In this document: one piece after another, positions 8,408-18,317 of the stretch
Numbering within the stretch: position 1 is the first letter of the stretch
Layout of the letters: every line of letters begins with the position of its first letter
Source of the DNA: Bacteroidia bacterium
Lineage (GTDB): Bacteria > Bacteroidota > Bacteroidia > UKL13-3
Direction of reading: 5' to 3'
DNA: 64,000 nt
Assembly: GCA_023151275.1 (NCBI GenBank)
Contig: JAKLJI010000011.1
Span: 1-64,000, forward strand
The notes under the pieces: generated by a model
Databases searched by the model: none
What the model was told of the DNA's origin: nothing
Seen by the model: only the letters and a program-made list of their open reading frames with translations
Program-made: the position numbers and the translations under genes

Positions 8408-9289
8408 TTATAAACTCATATTAACCATACTTGCAAGCCGCTCAGATTTATAGATGTTCTGAAGTGGATTTACGCACATCACAGGTATTTCGTGGGCATT
8501 GTTAATGACTTCTTGTTCAACAGGACCAAGTATCATTTCTTTCAACGACTTATCTGTGGTAGTTAGAATAATGATTAAATCGGCTTCAATGGATTTGGAA
8601 TAGGCCAGGAAATCACTTGCAAAATCCTTGTTGAATTTTTCTTGTTCCACCACTTCAAATTCAATTTGATGCTCTTTTAAATACCTTGTTACAAAGTTTA
8701 AATTCAGGTTAATTACATCAGTCAGGTAATCATCAAAACCTTTTTGTTTGTAGAGGTAAACCTTTGAATTAAAAATCTTGGCCATGCTAATGGTTTGCAA
8801 TGTTTTTTGCTTGGTTTCAGTGCTTGCATCAATTGGTGAAACAATATGTTCATAGGCGTTTCTGGAAGGGTGTTTGTCCTGCACAATAACAACAGGAACT
8901 TTACTAGAACCAACAACTTTCAGAGCATAGGCCCCAACCAATTTTTGAACCCCAACTACACCATGTGTTCCAAGTACAACCAGGTTTGCCTGAATTTCAT
9001 CTGCATATTCGCCAATGGTTGTGAAGATACTTCCCTCACATAAAACAGGAACAAAATTGGCCTTGTATTTTTGAGAAAAATCTGCTGCCAATTCTTCAAT
9101 TTTTCGCTCCAATTGAGATTTAACCGCAGGATTCTTTTTTATTTCGGATTGTTTTTCTTTGGTTATTACATGCAAGAGATGAATGGTATCTGAGGTTTGT
9201 CTTGAAATAACTGAGGCATGCGCAGCGGCAGATTCTGCAACTTTACTAAAGTCGGTAGGAACTAAAATACAGGATTTGGTTGTATTCAT
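8408..9289 (-). CDS. Tandem universal stress protein (two Usp domains)
   Basis: The 293-residue protein contains two UspA-fold domains. The first (about 5-140) opens with ILVPTDFSKVAESA and carries the ATP-binding signature GTHGVVG followed by VGSSKVPVVIV; the second (about 150-275) starts HIVSPIDASTETK and ends IPVMCVNPL, with a degenerate glycine motif (TTTDKSLKEMILGPVEQ). Double-Usp proteins of this size are common in Bacteroidota and respond to stress or growth arrest. It starts 10 bp after the HD-domain gene, so the two are an operon, possibly reading on into the adenylate cyclase gene. Confidence 0.9.
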   Translation of the reverse strand: MNTTKSCILVPTDFSKVAESAAAHASVISRQTSDTIHLLHVITKEKQSEIKKNPAVKSQLERKIEELAADFSQKYKANFVPVLCEGSIFTTIGEYADEIQANLVVLGTHGVVGVQKLVGAYALKVVGSSKVPVVIVQDKHPSRNAYEHIVSPIDASTETKQKTLQTISMAKIFNSKVYLYKQKGFDDYLTDVINLNLNFVTRYLKEHQIEFEVVEQEKFNKDFASDFLAYSKSIEADLIIILTTTDKSLKEMILGPVEQEVINNAHEIPVMCVNPLQNIYKSERLASMVNMSL

Positions 9290-9299
9290 GTTGTTAAGG

Positions 9300-9884
9300 T
9301 TAATGTGTTTTTACAAGTGATTTAATTGTATTTAGGTGACTTTCTTTCTTTTTCTCACGAAATGTTTTTGCGTAATGGGTGAAGTAATGGTGATTTTCCA
9401 GGAATTGCACTTGCAGTTTGTTCCATTGCTCTTCAGTTTTTAATACGCCCAAATCACACAATTCGCGGAACAGCAATTGGCCAATATCAAAAAAATCATC
9501 TCTACCCAAATAGTCGAGGTCGGCATCACAAATTATTTCTTCCAGAAGATTTTTAGGGGTTTGAGGAATCCTTGTTGCGCGAATAAGATCCTGGATTTGC
9601 AGAATATCCGTTTCAGTAAATCCGAATTGAGGTAAAATTCCACCGGCAATTTCACAGCTTCGTTCTTCATGCCCATTCGTTTGAAAAAGAAAGCCTGAGT
9701 CGTGATAATAAACTGCTGTGCTTAGCAGATTTTTTTCATAGGAGCTTAGTTTTTCCTTTTGAGCCATTGCCATTGCCTGCTCATGAACATCCAGCACGTG
9801 CTCCACGCTGTGGTAATAAAGCTTAGGTGATAATTCACGTTTAAGCTTTTCCAGTATAAATTGATTGGCTCCCGCTACATCCAT
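9300..9884 (-). CDS. HD-domain phosphohydrolase
   Basis: This 194-residue protein shows the metal-dependent HD fold: H in YYHSVEHVLDV (near residue 24), the HD pair in VYYHDSGFLF (near 60), a further H in GHEERS and the late aspartate in DADLDYLGR. Such small HD proteins cleave phosphate esters, sometimes nucleotides or signalling nucleotides; the substrate is not predictable here. It is first in a likely operon with the universal stress gene 10 bp downstream. A palindrome (9917-9936) lies about 33-52 bases before its ATG and may be an operator. Confidence 0.82.
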   Translation of the reverse strand: MDVAGANQFILEKLKRELSPKLYYHSVEHVLDVHEQAMAMAQKEKLSSYEKNLLSTAVYYHDSGFLFQTNGHEERSCEIAGGILPQFGFTETDILQIQDLIRATRIPQTPKNLLEEIICDADLDYLGRDDFFDIGQLLFRELCDLGVLKTEEQWNKLQVQFLENHHYFTHYAKTFREKKKESHLNTIKSLVKTH

Positions 9885-9916
9885 TCAACAAAGGAAGCGA
9901 GTATCAGTAGATTTTC

Positions 9917-9936
9917 ATCTCCCTAATTCGGGGGAT
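9917..9936. promoter_or_regulatory. Candidate operator palindrome upstream of the HD/Usp operon
   Basis: ATCTCCCTAATTCGGGGGAT is an interrupted palindrome (6 of 7 arm bases pair around TAATTC). A related palindrome lies 121 bp away in front of the divergent giant gene. The shared ATC-(T/A)CC ... AATT ... GG-GAT layout suggests one dimeric regulator binding both sides of the divergent region. Confidence 0.35.
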
Positions 9937-10037
9937 ATTTGGATAATTCGTCAGTCGAAATTTTATTACTTACACTAATCTTAGTTTTTCTACCAGTTAG
10001 TTTCTAGTACTCTCCAGTTATCTGAATTTAGCCCTTT

Positions 10038-10055
10038 ATCACCCGAATTGGTGAT
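10038..10055. promoter_or_regulatory. Candidate operator palindrome upstream of the giant secreted gene
   Basis: ATCACC-CGAATT-GGTGAT is a perfect 6-bp-arm palindrome ending just upstream of the candidate -33 element of the giant gene, a location suited to activation or repression. It resembles the palindrome at 9917-9936. Confidence 0.4.
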
Positions 10056-10058
10056 TTT

Positions 10059-10085
10059 TTGGTGAGTTTCGACAAAATACCTTCG
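10059..10085 (+). promoter_or_regulatory. Candidate Bacteroidota promoter for the giant secreted gene
   Basis: TTG at 10059-10061 (within TTTTTTG), 16 bases, then TACCTTCG at 10078, one base off the TAnnTTTG -7 consensus; the ATG follows 24 bases later. Confidence 0.4.
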
Positions 10086-10109
10086 AGGCATACTACAAAT
10101 CCCTGAGTT

Positions 10110-13100
10110 ATGAGAAATTTATTGTTAATCCTATTTAGCGTATTGAGTTTGGGCCTATGGGCACAACCAGCTCCACCCGCTGTGAGTATTCAATCCGGGC
10201 CTCGTTTAAACCGCCTATCCTGGGCACCTGTGGCGGGTAATGCTATTCGCTACCAGATATTCAGAGGAACAACACCTTCAAACAAGGTCTCGGTTGCAGT
10301 AATTAGCTCAGCTACCACCTTTAGGGACAATAATCTTACTCCCGGTGTTCGATATTATTACGAGGTTAAGGCGCTAGAGGGAACACTTTCCAGCTCAGCT
10401 TCCAATGAGGTTTCTGCTGTTCCCAATCGTGTTTTTTATGTGGCTAAAAGCAATCCTAATAATCAGGATGGAACAGAATCAAATCCCTTGCTTTCCATTG
10501 CTTCGGCATTGAATCAATGCATGGCGAATGATACCCTGATTCTGTTGCCGGGTACCTATACCGAACCAATTTCAGCTAGCAAGGCTGTTTCCATTGGAAG
10601 CCGCTTTTTAATCAGTAAAAACCCAAGCGATAAACATACTGCCGTGGTGGATGGCTTTCAGGCCGTTGGTTCCACTTATTTTTGGACTTTTCCTTTTCCT
10701 GGTGCGAATCAGATAAATCGCATTTCGGGCATTCGGTTTACCCGACTTAATTTTAGTGGATTGTTTGTTTCTGGTGCAAGTATAGAAGATTGCCGCTTTG
10801 ATCAAGTTTCAAACAGTCAAAGCAATTCGGTGGTATTGAATTTGCAAGCAGCAGTCCAGTTTAAGAACAATCAATTTAGCAGTGTTAGCTTGCCAAATGG
10901 TTTTGCAATTGTGGCTATTTATCACCAGAAAGATTCATCTTCATTTGATTTTAGTGGCAACAGCTATGAAAATTGTATCTCGAAGTCGAATTTCATTTTA
11001 TTCTTCAGTAGTGGTAAAAAACAGGAACTTTTATTTAGCCGTAACCAATTTCGCAATTGCAATCTAAATACCACATTAAACTACTTGGGTTTTCAGTCTG
11101 GGGCCAACAAAAAGGTAATTATAGAAAATAATTTACTTGTTAAATCAGGTGGATTAAGTATTGCTGCTGACAGCATTTTTCTTCAGAACAATACGCTTTA
11201 TGGTTTTCCTCTTTTTGGATTTCGCACAAGTGCCTCTTTTGGTAAAACCCCCTTTGCAGTTGTTCGTAATACCATTTTTCAATCCTCTGGTTTGGGTACA
11301 AGCACTTATGTGTTAGGTGTAAATTCGGGTTCCATTGGAACCATTCAATTTGAAAACAATACATTGGGAAGTACTGGTCAGCCTGCTCAAGCGGTTTATC
11401 CGGGCGCTAAATCAGGCATTCAATTGCTTTCAGGAAACCTCGCTACCTATCCTCAGTTCGCCGATACTCTTGCAGGTAACTTTACCTTGCAATCCAGCAG
11501 CCCGGCTATCAATTCAGGAAAGTTGGTAGCAGGAATGGCAACAATTGATTTGAATGGAAATGCACGCGTAGTGAGTGGATTACCCGATATGGGTGCTTAT
11601 GAATTTCAAGGGCAGAATCTTTCACTTAACCTCGAATTAAGTTCCGCAGCCAGATTGGTTGATTTGAAATGGAATGGTTTGAATATTCCGAACATTAGCT
11701 ATAAGGTCATTCGAACAGGCTCTTCTGGTCCACAAGTGCTTGCAACTGGAATTACCTTGAATCGCTTTGCAGATTCAACTGCGGTATTGTATGAGCCCTA
11801 TGAATACCAGATTGAGGCCATGGTTAATTCAACTTCAGTGGCTTTTTCAAACACCCAAATTGGAGCTGCCAATCGTCTGTTTTACATGTCGCCAGCCGGT
11901 TCCGATAATTTCCCAGGAAGTGCCCTTCATCCCAAGTTAAGCTTTGCTGCTGCAGCTTTGCGTGCCCTTGTCAATGATACAATACTCTTGCTTCCAGGTA
12001 CCTATTCCGATCATTTTTACCTGGCCAATCAGCAGTTGGTAATTGGCAGCTTGTTTCTTACCACAAACGATAAAAGTTATATCTCAAGCACTATTCTTTC
12101 CGGTGCCTTATTTAGCGATACGCTTCCTTTGGTTTACGATGCTACAAATGCTACATCCTCCAAGCTTATTGTTGGATTTACCATTCGTGATGGCCGGGGA
12201 GAGGCGCTCAAATTGGTAAAGGCCAATGTGCAAAACATGGTGATTGAGAACAATTACACTTATCCCTTTACCATTGGTCAATTTCCAAGGTATGCAGTGT
12301 ATTTGAGAAATGCATTGAACTTTTCAAACAATCAAATTCTGAATAACCTAAACCCCTCCATTTGGGCTACTGTATTTTTTGAACAAAATTCTCCATCTCA
12401 TGATTTGACGATTCATTCAAATACCTTCAAAGGAAACTTTGCTGTGAGCAATGTACTTGGAGTTACCGGCCCCATGACTCAATCTGTTTATGTGGAAGCC
12501 AACCGCTTTGAATCGAACAATTCAGCCTATTCAGACCCCGATTTAATTTGGTATTACAATGCAGGAGTAACTACAGCTTCTAAGGTTTATATCCGAAAAA
12601 ATTTATTGGTAAATAATCCCATTTACCGAGCTATTCATTTTCAAGCCAGTGAACAAGATACCTTGTTTATAGCCAACAATACCATCGTCCACAATAAGGT
12701 TGGTATTCGTGTTAATGCAAACTCAGGAAAGCAAACCTATATCGCCAATAACCTCATTTTGCGCAACGGAATCAATACCACATTTAGCCAGATTTTTATT
12801 GGAGGAAATGTGGGGCCAATCAACCAAAAAGTAACATTCTTAAACAATATCATCAGCGATAGTTCAATGACCCATGTGCTGGCGCAGGTGGCGAATATTG
12901 GTAGGGTGGATACCTCTGGTTCAACCCAAAACTATGGAGCCAAAGTTGTTTTTGTGGACTCGTTAAATGGAGATTTCCGACTTGCAGATGCGAGTCCGGG
13001 TTTAGGGGGAGGACAACTGTTGAGTTATCTGGCAACAACTGATTTTTCGGGCAACTCCATTCCATTGCCTGCCGGTTCAAACCCGGATATGGGTTGTTTT

Positions 13101-16100
13101 GAGTCGTTCAATATAACTCCCGTTCTAATCTCGGCAGTACCAGAACCCGATGGCATTCGCTTGAGTTGGAATGCAGTATCAGGAACCGGAATAAATTATG
13201 GTGTTGAACGTAGTTTGAATGGATCTTCATTTGTTGAGTTGCAAAGAGGAATTACAGCTACAAGCTATTATGATTCAAGTGCGGTTTTGAATGAATTGTG
13301 CAGCTATAGGGTATTTGTTCATACTGGTGCGGGCAGCTCTCAACCCAGCAATACCATTAGTGCCTTGCGCAGACGCATTTGGTACGTTTCAACTACCGGT
13401 GTGAATACCAATTCCGGTTCGGAAACCTCACCACTTCGTACCATTGCCAATGCCATTTCACGTGCTTTATCGGGAGATACCATTTTATTGGAGCCAGGCA
13501 ATTATACAGAACGTATCAATTTTGGTTCAAAAGACCTGGTAATAGGCAGTCGTTATTTGTTGACTTTTAATCCCGCTTTCATTGGGTCTACTGTATTAGA
13601 TGGATTTACAGTATCGAATTCCGGAGTCTTGATTTTCTCGTCTGGGACAGTGCGAAGTTTCCCTTGTGGAATAGTGGGAATGACTATAACCCGTTCAAAA
13701 ACCAGCATCACAGAAATAGCTGATTTTATCTTACGTCGCTGCATAATTGAAAACAATGGAAGTAGCTTATTTCCGCAAGCAGATGCCTTACTCAACCTGG
13801 GTGGAAACAGTACAATTGATAGTTGTATTATTCGGAACAATACCCAGAATCTTCCTTATACCTTGGTAAGTATGCCTGGTATGACTTCAGAATCTCATTT
13901 TGAAAACAATGAAGTGTACAACAATGCCGTTGTTTTGACCACGATTTCAATTGGTGGTAAGCTGCGCATCGTAATGAACAATAAAATTTATTCAAATTCT
14001 GGAGGATGGTTTTATGGCACATTAGCTATAGGTTCTGTTCCCGGCTATCCTGCCAGCAGATCGTATATTGGAAATAACCTTATCGTTAAGAATTCCAATT
14101 TTGGATTAGTTACACTCGGTCAAAATAATGGAGATAGTGCCTTTATATTTAACAATACCATTTCTGAAAATACAACGAGTGGTTTACACCTTAACGCAGA
14201 TAACAATTGTTATACGCAATTGGAAAACAATATTTTCTCCAACAATGGCTCCTATTTATCGAGCAGTAATATTTCGGTTTCTGGTACACCGGTAACCTTA
14301 TTGCATAAGGCCAAATTATACAACAATGCTATTTCTCCTTCAGTTTCTTCGCCTCTTTCTGTGATAAATGGTATTGAGTTCTTAGATATTCTTGATTCTT
14401 CAGGTAATGTGAATTTTGTTCCCATGTATGTGGATACCACTACAAATATTTTGAATTACCGTTTGCAGAATACGAGTAAACTTATTGGTGCCGGATTAAA
14501 TTCCATGTTAACACCGGCAGTCGATTTAGCTGGAGCTACACGTCCATTCCCGCTCCAAACTTCGCACGATATAGGCTGTTACGAAAATCAAGGTGCTTTA
14601 CCCGCACCAGTTCTTGTTGAAACAGAAGCGGGCAATCAACAAATTCGCTTGTACTGGGAAAGACCATCTTCTCCGGCAATTGTTCGCTACCGGATCTACA
14701 GAAGCCAATCACCATTTAGCAATTTGGGATCGGCCACCTTACTGGTAGAATTTGATGTAAAAGCGCCTTTTCATTATTTGGATACAACGCAATTGCAAAA
14801 CAATCAAACCTACTATTACAGCATGACAGCCGGCGATGAATGGGGAAATTGGAGTCTAATTGGTAATCAGCTTCTAGGAATTCCACGTGTGCCACCTTCT
14901 ACTCCTACGAATTTTGTTGTTTCAGGAGGAGGTCGTCGTATTTATGCGCAATGGAATGCTGTACCTGGAACTGGTATTCGTTATCAGTTGTTCAGAGCAT
15001 TGGGCACCGATTCCTTGAGTCTCTACAAGGATAGTATTCTTCAAGCTTCCTTCAACGATTCACTGGTGGTGAATTACCAAAAATACCGCTATGCAGTACG
15101 CGCGGTGAATAGCTTCAATACCCGAAGTGGATTTAGTGATACGCTTCAGGATTTTGCACGTCGCATTTTTTACGTGGGAGTAAATGGCAGCAATTTGCAA
15201 GGCGGCTCAGAACAATATCCTTTGGCTACTTTTGCCTTTACAGTAAATGCCATTCAGAATGAAGATACCTTGTTAATTCTTCCCGGAACCTATCACCAGC
15301 GCTTGCCATTTGCAGATAAAGCATTCTTGATTGCAGGAAAGTATTTGTTCACCAAAGACACCGCCGATATATTCAACACTGTTATAAATGGTTCAACACT
15401 TTCCAATTCAGTTCCCTTGGTTTTTCAAACGGGTAACATCAGCGGCTTAAGGAGAATTGTTGGTATTCGCCTGACAAAATCGAGGGGTCAACTTCTTGCG
15501 CTTCACAATTGTAAGGTGCTTCGCATTATGGCCGATAGTAATTTTACTCAGCCCTTCACTTTGAATGGAGGACTTATTGAATTGGCTGGGGAAGCTGGTT
15601 TTGACAGCAGTTGGGTAATCAACAATTACCAAAATGCACCGACAAACCTTGTGGATTTTTCAACGAATCAAGTGACTGGGCCTACAACAGTTCGCGGAAA
15701 CCTGTTCCAAAATAACCGTTATGGCTCGGACTTGGTTTACCATTGGACAACTTATTTTTCCGGATTGAATTTCCAAGTAGATGGAAATCGTTTCGTTCGA
15801 AATTTCGGGGATGCCTTCAATGCCAAGTTGCTGTTCTTTCACAATGCCAATGGCTCAATTGGCCAGAAATTCTTTGTGAGAAATAACCTCTTTGCAAGCA
15901 ATATTGGTTGTGCTATTGGTACAAGTCCATCCAACAATGACAGTGTATTTGTATTAGGCAATACCCTGGTGAATAATACAATGGGAGGCTTGTTTCTTGA
16001 GACTGGGATGGCCGGAAAAGTATGGATTCATAACAATATTTTTAACAATTCCATTTCCGGTAATTTAGAGATAGGAACCTTTGGTCCCCCTTCCCCAAAC

Positions 16101-18317
16101 ATGAGCTTTTCGTTGAGGAATAATTTAATCGGTTTCAGAGAGGATAGTTTTCCAATGAAGGATGCTTTATTCCTTAACAATATCGGTATGGTAGATACCT
16201 TCAACAACTGGGGGGCTTATGCACTATTTCAAGATTCGAGTACAGTTGCTAATTACCGCCTAAAAGTTAATAGTCCTGCAATTGGACTGGGGACATCCTT
16301 GGCCATGTCGGGAACTACCGATATTACAGGAGCTCCAAGGAATCAACCTGTTGGACAAAACCAAGATGCTGGATGCTATGAAAGCAATGGACGTTTTTCT
16401 GCACCGGTTATTGTAGCCAGTGAAGCCGGAGATCAGGCCATGGAATTGTTTTGGAAACGCTCTGTTTCTTCAGGGGTTACGCGTTATCGCATTTACCGTT
16501 CAACCCAGCCTATTCCGGATGATGCTATGACTTCCTATACCTATGAATTGCTTGGTCAGCCCGATACCTATTTAGACCAACAAGGACTTCAAAACCTGAC
16601 TACCTATTATTACCGTTTACGAGCCGGAAATGCCAACGGTGAATGGAGCGAAATGAGCAATCAATGGATAGCCATTCCAAGGGTTCCTGCGCCTGCGCCA
16701 GCTCAATTGGTAGCCAAAACAGGGCCTAGAAGAATTGCATTATCATGGACTCCTGTAGGATTGCCAAATCACTATTACCAAGTGTTTAGAGATACTTTAC
16801 CTAATCCGAAGCAACTCTACAAAGATTCACTTCTAAGCAGCTTTGTTGTGGATTCGGGATTGGTTCCTTATAAAACCTATTATTACAAGGTTCGTGCGGT
16901 TGATCAATACAATACAAAAGGATACGCTTCATCCATTTCAGGCTTTGCAAACCGCATTTGGTTTGTAGATACCGCGGGTAGTAATAGTGCATTTGGTTTG
17001 AGTGATTCCCCTTACAAAACCTTTGATTTCTGCTATCAGGTAGCTTCAGCTGCTGATACCATTGTGTTGAATCCAGGGGTTTACAAGGAGCATTTCAATG
17101 TATTTTTAAAGCGATTGGTTATCGCCAGTCGCTACATCCTGGATGGTAATGAACAGCATATTGCCAATACCATTATCGACGGTTCAAATGGCTTAGGAAC
17201 TACTACGCTGATAACCGATATGTCGAATGGACATAATCTAGGTAGTACTGAAATGCATGGACTGATAGGCCTTACTTTGAGGAAATCAAAAGGCGCCTTG
17301 ATTGAATTAAGCAATGCATGTTTGCGCCGCTTAATCATCACTGATAATGTCACTCAAGCCAATACCAGTAGTCCACTCATTTACCTTGGAGGGATTATTG
17401 TAATGGATAGCTGTCAAATAATAGACAATCAAAACTTCAGGCCGGCAAGCTTGGTTAATATCACTGGTGGTTATGCAAGCAACAATTATGCAATACTCAG
17501 AAATAACACTTTTCAAAATTCGCGCTATCAAAATGTAGGACTCTTTTTTGGGGATGCTGCAAATCCATATTATCGGATTATCGAGGGAAATCGCTTAACT
17601 AACTTATCCGGACAGGGAGTTCATTATGTGATTCAGTTATATACCACCTCTGCTGTACCTGTTAATTCAACTTACAGAAACAACCTGATAGCTCGCAATA
17701 CGGGAGGTGCATTAGCTTATCAAATTGGCAACAATGATTCATTGTGGATTGAAGGCAACACCATCACACAAAACTCCTCCGGATTAACAATGGTATCAAC
17801 CACAGGTCGCTTTGTGCAGATTGCGAATAACATCATTGCTCACAATTCAACCAATAACAGCAACCAGGTAGCGGTACAAGGAACTCCTAAATCGCCTAAG
17901 GTAAGGCTCCTGTTCAGAAACAATTTCTTAAGTACAAGTTCAGTAACCAATGCCTTTGCCAATACCACTTTGCTGCATTATTTTGATACGGTGGGTTCAA
18001 TTCAAAACGTGGGTGGACTGGCTGCTTTTGCAGATACCGTTGCTCAAGACTATCGACTGAGTTCTATAAGCAGAGCCATTGGTAGGGGATGGTTGAATTC
18101 AAAAACCTTGAGTTTTGACTTAGCAGGAACAGCTCGTTCCCTTCCAGCTGGTTCCGCTCCGGATATGGGTTGTTTTGAACATCCGGCAAGCATTACTGCT
18201 CCACGTTTGGATGCACTCCGTTCGGATACTTCAACTATCAAGATTACGTATTTTGCTACTTGGTGTACAAGGGTGCAGCAGATTCTTCAATTGCCTATTA
18301 TGCAACGCTTCCGGTAG
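10110..18317 (+). CDS. Giant secreted FN3/right-handed beta-helix protein, N-terminal part (frameshifted)
   Basis: The frame gives 2735 residues with a signal peptide (MRNLLLILFSVLSLGLWAQ). It repeats one module of about 480-600 residues five times: a fibronectin type III-like domain, then a right-handed beta-helix (pectate-lyase-like, DUF1565-like) starting with an R-[IV]-[FW]-YV line and a DTI-LLPGTY line, and ending with PDMGCFE or a variant. Module starts lie near residues 107, 587, 1087, 1683 and 2280. The helix coils are rich in Asn and in FxNN/IxNN turns. The last residues (after STIKITYF, near 18255) switch to unrelated sequence, while the next frame carries on with CYLVYKGAADSS, so this ORF and the next are one gene interrupted by a one-base loss. 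Likely a surface or secreted adhesin/glycan-binding protein. Confidence 0.85.
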   Translation: MRNLLLILFSVLSLGLWAQPAPPAVSIQSGPRLNRLSWAPVAGNAIRYQIFRGTTPSNKVSVAVISSATTFRDNNLTPGVRYYYEVKALEGTLSSSASNEVSAVPNRVFYVAKSNPNNQDGTESNPLLSIASALNQCMANDTLILLPGTYTEPISASKAVSIGSRFLISKNPSDKHTAVVDGFQAVGSTYFWTFPFPGANQINRISGIRFTRLNFSGLFVSGASIEDCRFDQVSNSQSNSVVLNLQAAVQFKNNQFSSVSLPNGFAIVAIYHQKDSSSFDFSGNSYENCISKSNFILFFSSGKKQELLFSRNQFRNCNLNTTLNYLGFQSGANKKVIIENNLLVKSGGLSIAADSIFLQNNTLYGFPLFGFRTSASFGKTPFAVVRNTIFQSSGLGTSTYVLGVNSGSIGTIQFENNTLGSTGQPAQAVYPGAKSGIQLLSGNLATYPQFADTLAGNFTLQSSSPAINSGKLVAGMATIDLNGNARVVSGLPDMGAYEFQGQNLSLNLELSSAARLVDLKWNGLNIPNISYKVIRTGSSGPQVLATGITLNRFADSTAVLYEPYEYQIEAMVNSTSVAFSNTQIGAANRLFYMSPAGSDNFPGSALHPKLSFAAAALRALVNDTILLLPGTYSDHFYLANQQLVIGSLFLTTNDKSYISSTILSGALFSDTLPLVYDATNATSSKLIVGFTIRDGRGEALKLVKANVQNMVIENNYTYPFTIGQFPRYAVYLRNALNFSNNQILNNLNPSIWATVFFEQNSPSHDLTIHSNTFKGNFAVSNVLGVTGPMTQSVYVEANRFESNNSAYSDPDLIWYYNAGVTTASKVYIRKNLLVNNPIYRAIHFQASEQDTLFIANNTIVHNKVGIRVNANSGKQTYIANNLILRNGINTTFSQIFIGGNVGPINQKVTFLNNIISDSSMTHVLAQVANIGRVDTSGSTQNYGAKVVFVDSLNGDFRLADASPGLGGGQLLSYLATTDFSGNSIPLPAGSNPDMGCFESFNITPVLISAVPEPDGIRLSWNAVSGTGINYGVERSLNGSSFVELQRGITATSYYDSSAVLNELCSYRVFVHTGAGSSQPSNTISALRRRIWYVSTTGVNTNSGSETSPLRTIANAISRALSGDTILLEPGNYTERINFGSKDLVIGSRYLLTFNPAFIGSTVLDGFTVSNSGVLIFSSGTVRSFPCGIVGMTITRSKTSITEIADFILRRCIIENNGSSLFPQADALLNLGGNSTIDSCIIRNNTQNLPYTLVSMPGMTSESHFENNEVYNNAVVLTTISIGGKLRIVMNNKIYSNSGGWFYGTLAIGSVPGYPASRSYIGNNLIVKNSNFGLVTLGQNNGDSAFIFNNTISENTTSGLHLNADNNCYTQLENNIFSNNGSYLSSSNISVSGTPVTLLHKAKLYNNAISPSVSSPLSVINGIEFLDILDSSGNVNFVPMYVDTTTNILNYRLQNTSKLIGAGLNSMLTPAVDLAGATRPFPLQTSHDIGCYENQGALPAPVLVETEAGNQQIRLYWERPSSPAIVRYRIYRSQSPFSNLGSATLLVEFDVKAPFHYLDTTQLQNNQTYYYSMTAGDEWGNWSLIGNQLLGIPRVPPSTPTNFVVSGGGRRIYAQWNAVPGTGIRYQLFRALGTDSLSLYKDSILQASFNDSLVVNYQKYRYAVRAVNSFNTRSGFSDTLQDFARRIFYVGVNGSNLQGGSEQYPLATFAFTVNAIQNEDTLLILPGTYHQRLPFADKAFLIAGKYLFTKDTADIFNTVINGSTLSNSVPLVFQTGNISGLRRIVGIRLTKSRGQLLALHNCKVLRIMADSNFTQPFTLNGGLIELAGEAGFDSSWVINNYQNAPTNLVDFSTNQVTGPTTVRGNLFQNNRYGSDLVYHWTTYFSGLNFQVDGNRFVRNFGDAFNAKLLFFHNANGSIGQKFFVRNNLFASNIGCAIGTSPSNNDSVFVLGNTLVNNTMGGLFLETGMAGKVWIHNNIFNNSISGNLEIGTFGPPSPNMSFSLRNNLIGFREDSFPMKDALFLNNIGMVDTFNNWGAYALFQDSSTVANYRLKVNSPAIGLGTSLAMSGTTDITGAPRNQPVGQNQDAGCYESNGRFSAPVIVASEAGDQAMELFWKRSVSSGVTRYRIYRSTQPIPDDAMTSYTYELLGQPDTYLDQQGLQNLTTYYYRLRAGNANGEWSEMSNQWIAIPRVPAPAPAQLVAKTGPRRIALSWTPVGLPNHYYQVFRDTLPNPKQLYKDSLLSSFVVDSGLVPYKTYYYKVRAVDQYNTKGYASSISGFANRIWFVDTAGSNSAFGLSDSPYKTFDFCYQVASAADTIVLNPGVYKEHFNVFLKRLVIASRYILDGNEQHIANTIIDGSNGLGTTTLITDMSNGHNLGSTEMHGLIGLTLRKSKGALIELSNACLRRLIITDNVTQANTSSPLIYLGGIIVMDSCQIIDNQNFRPASLVNITGGYASNNYAILRNNTFQNSRYQNVGLFFGDAANPYYRIIEGNRLTNLSGQGVHYVIQLYTTSAVPVNSTYRNNLIARNTGGALAYQIGNNDSLWIEGNTITQNSSGLTMVSTTGRFVQIANNIIAHNSTNNSNQVAVQGTPKSPKVRLLFRNNFLSTSSVTNAFANTTLLHYFDTVGSIQNVGGLAAFADTVAQDYRLSSISRAIGRGWLNSKTLSFDLAGTARSLPAGSAPDMGCFEHPASITAPRLDALRSDTSTIKITYFATWCTRVQQILQLPIMQRFR

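Noticed and set aside
18245-18317. Programmed ribosomal frameshift as the explanation of the split giant gene
   Set aside because: No slippery heptamer or clear downstream pseudoknot was recognised; the simplest reading is a one-base loss in a T-run. Kept as an open alternative only.
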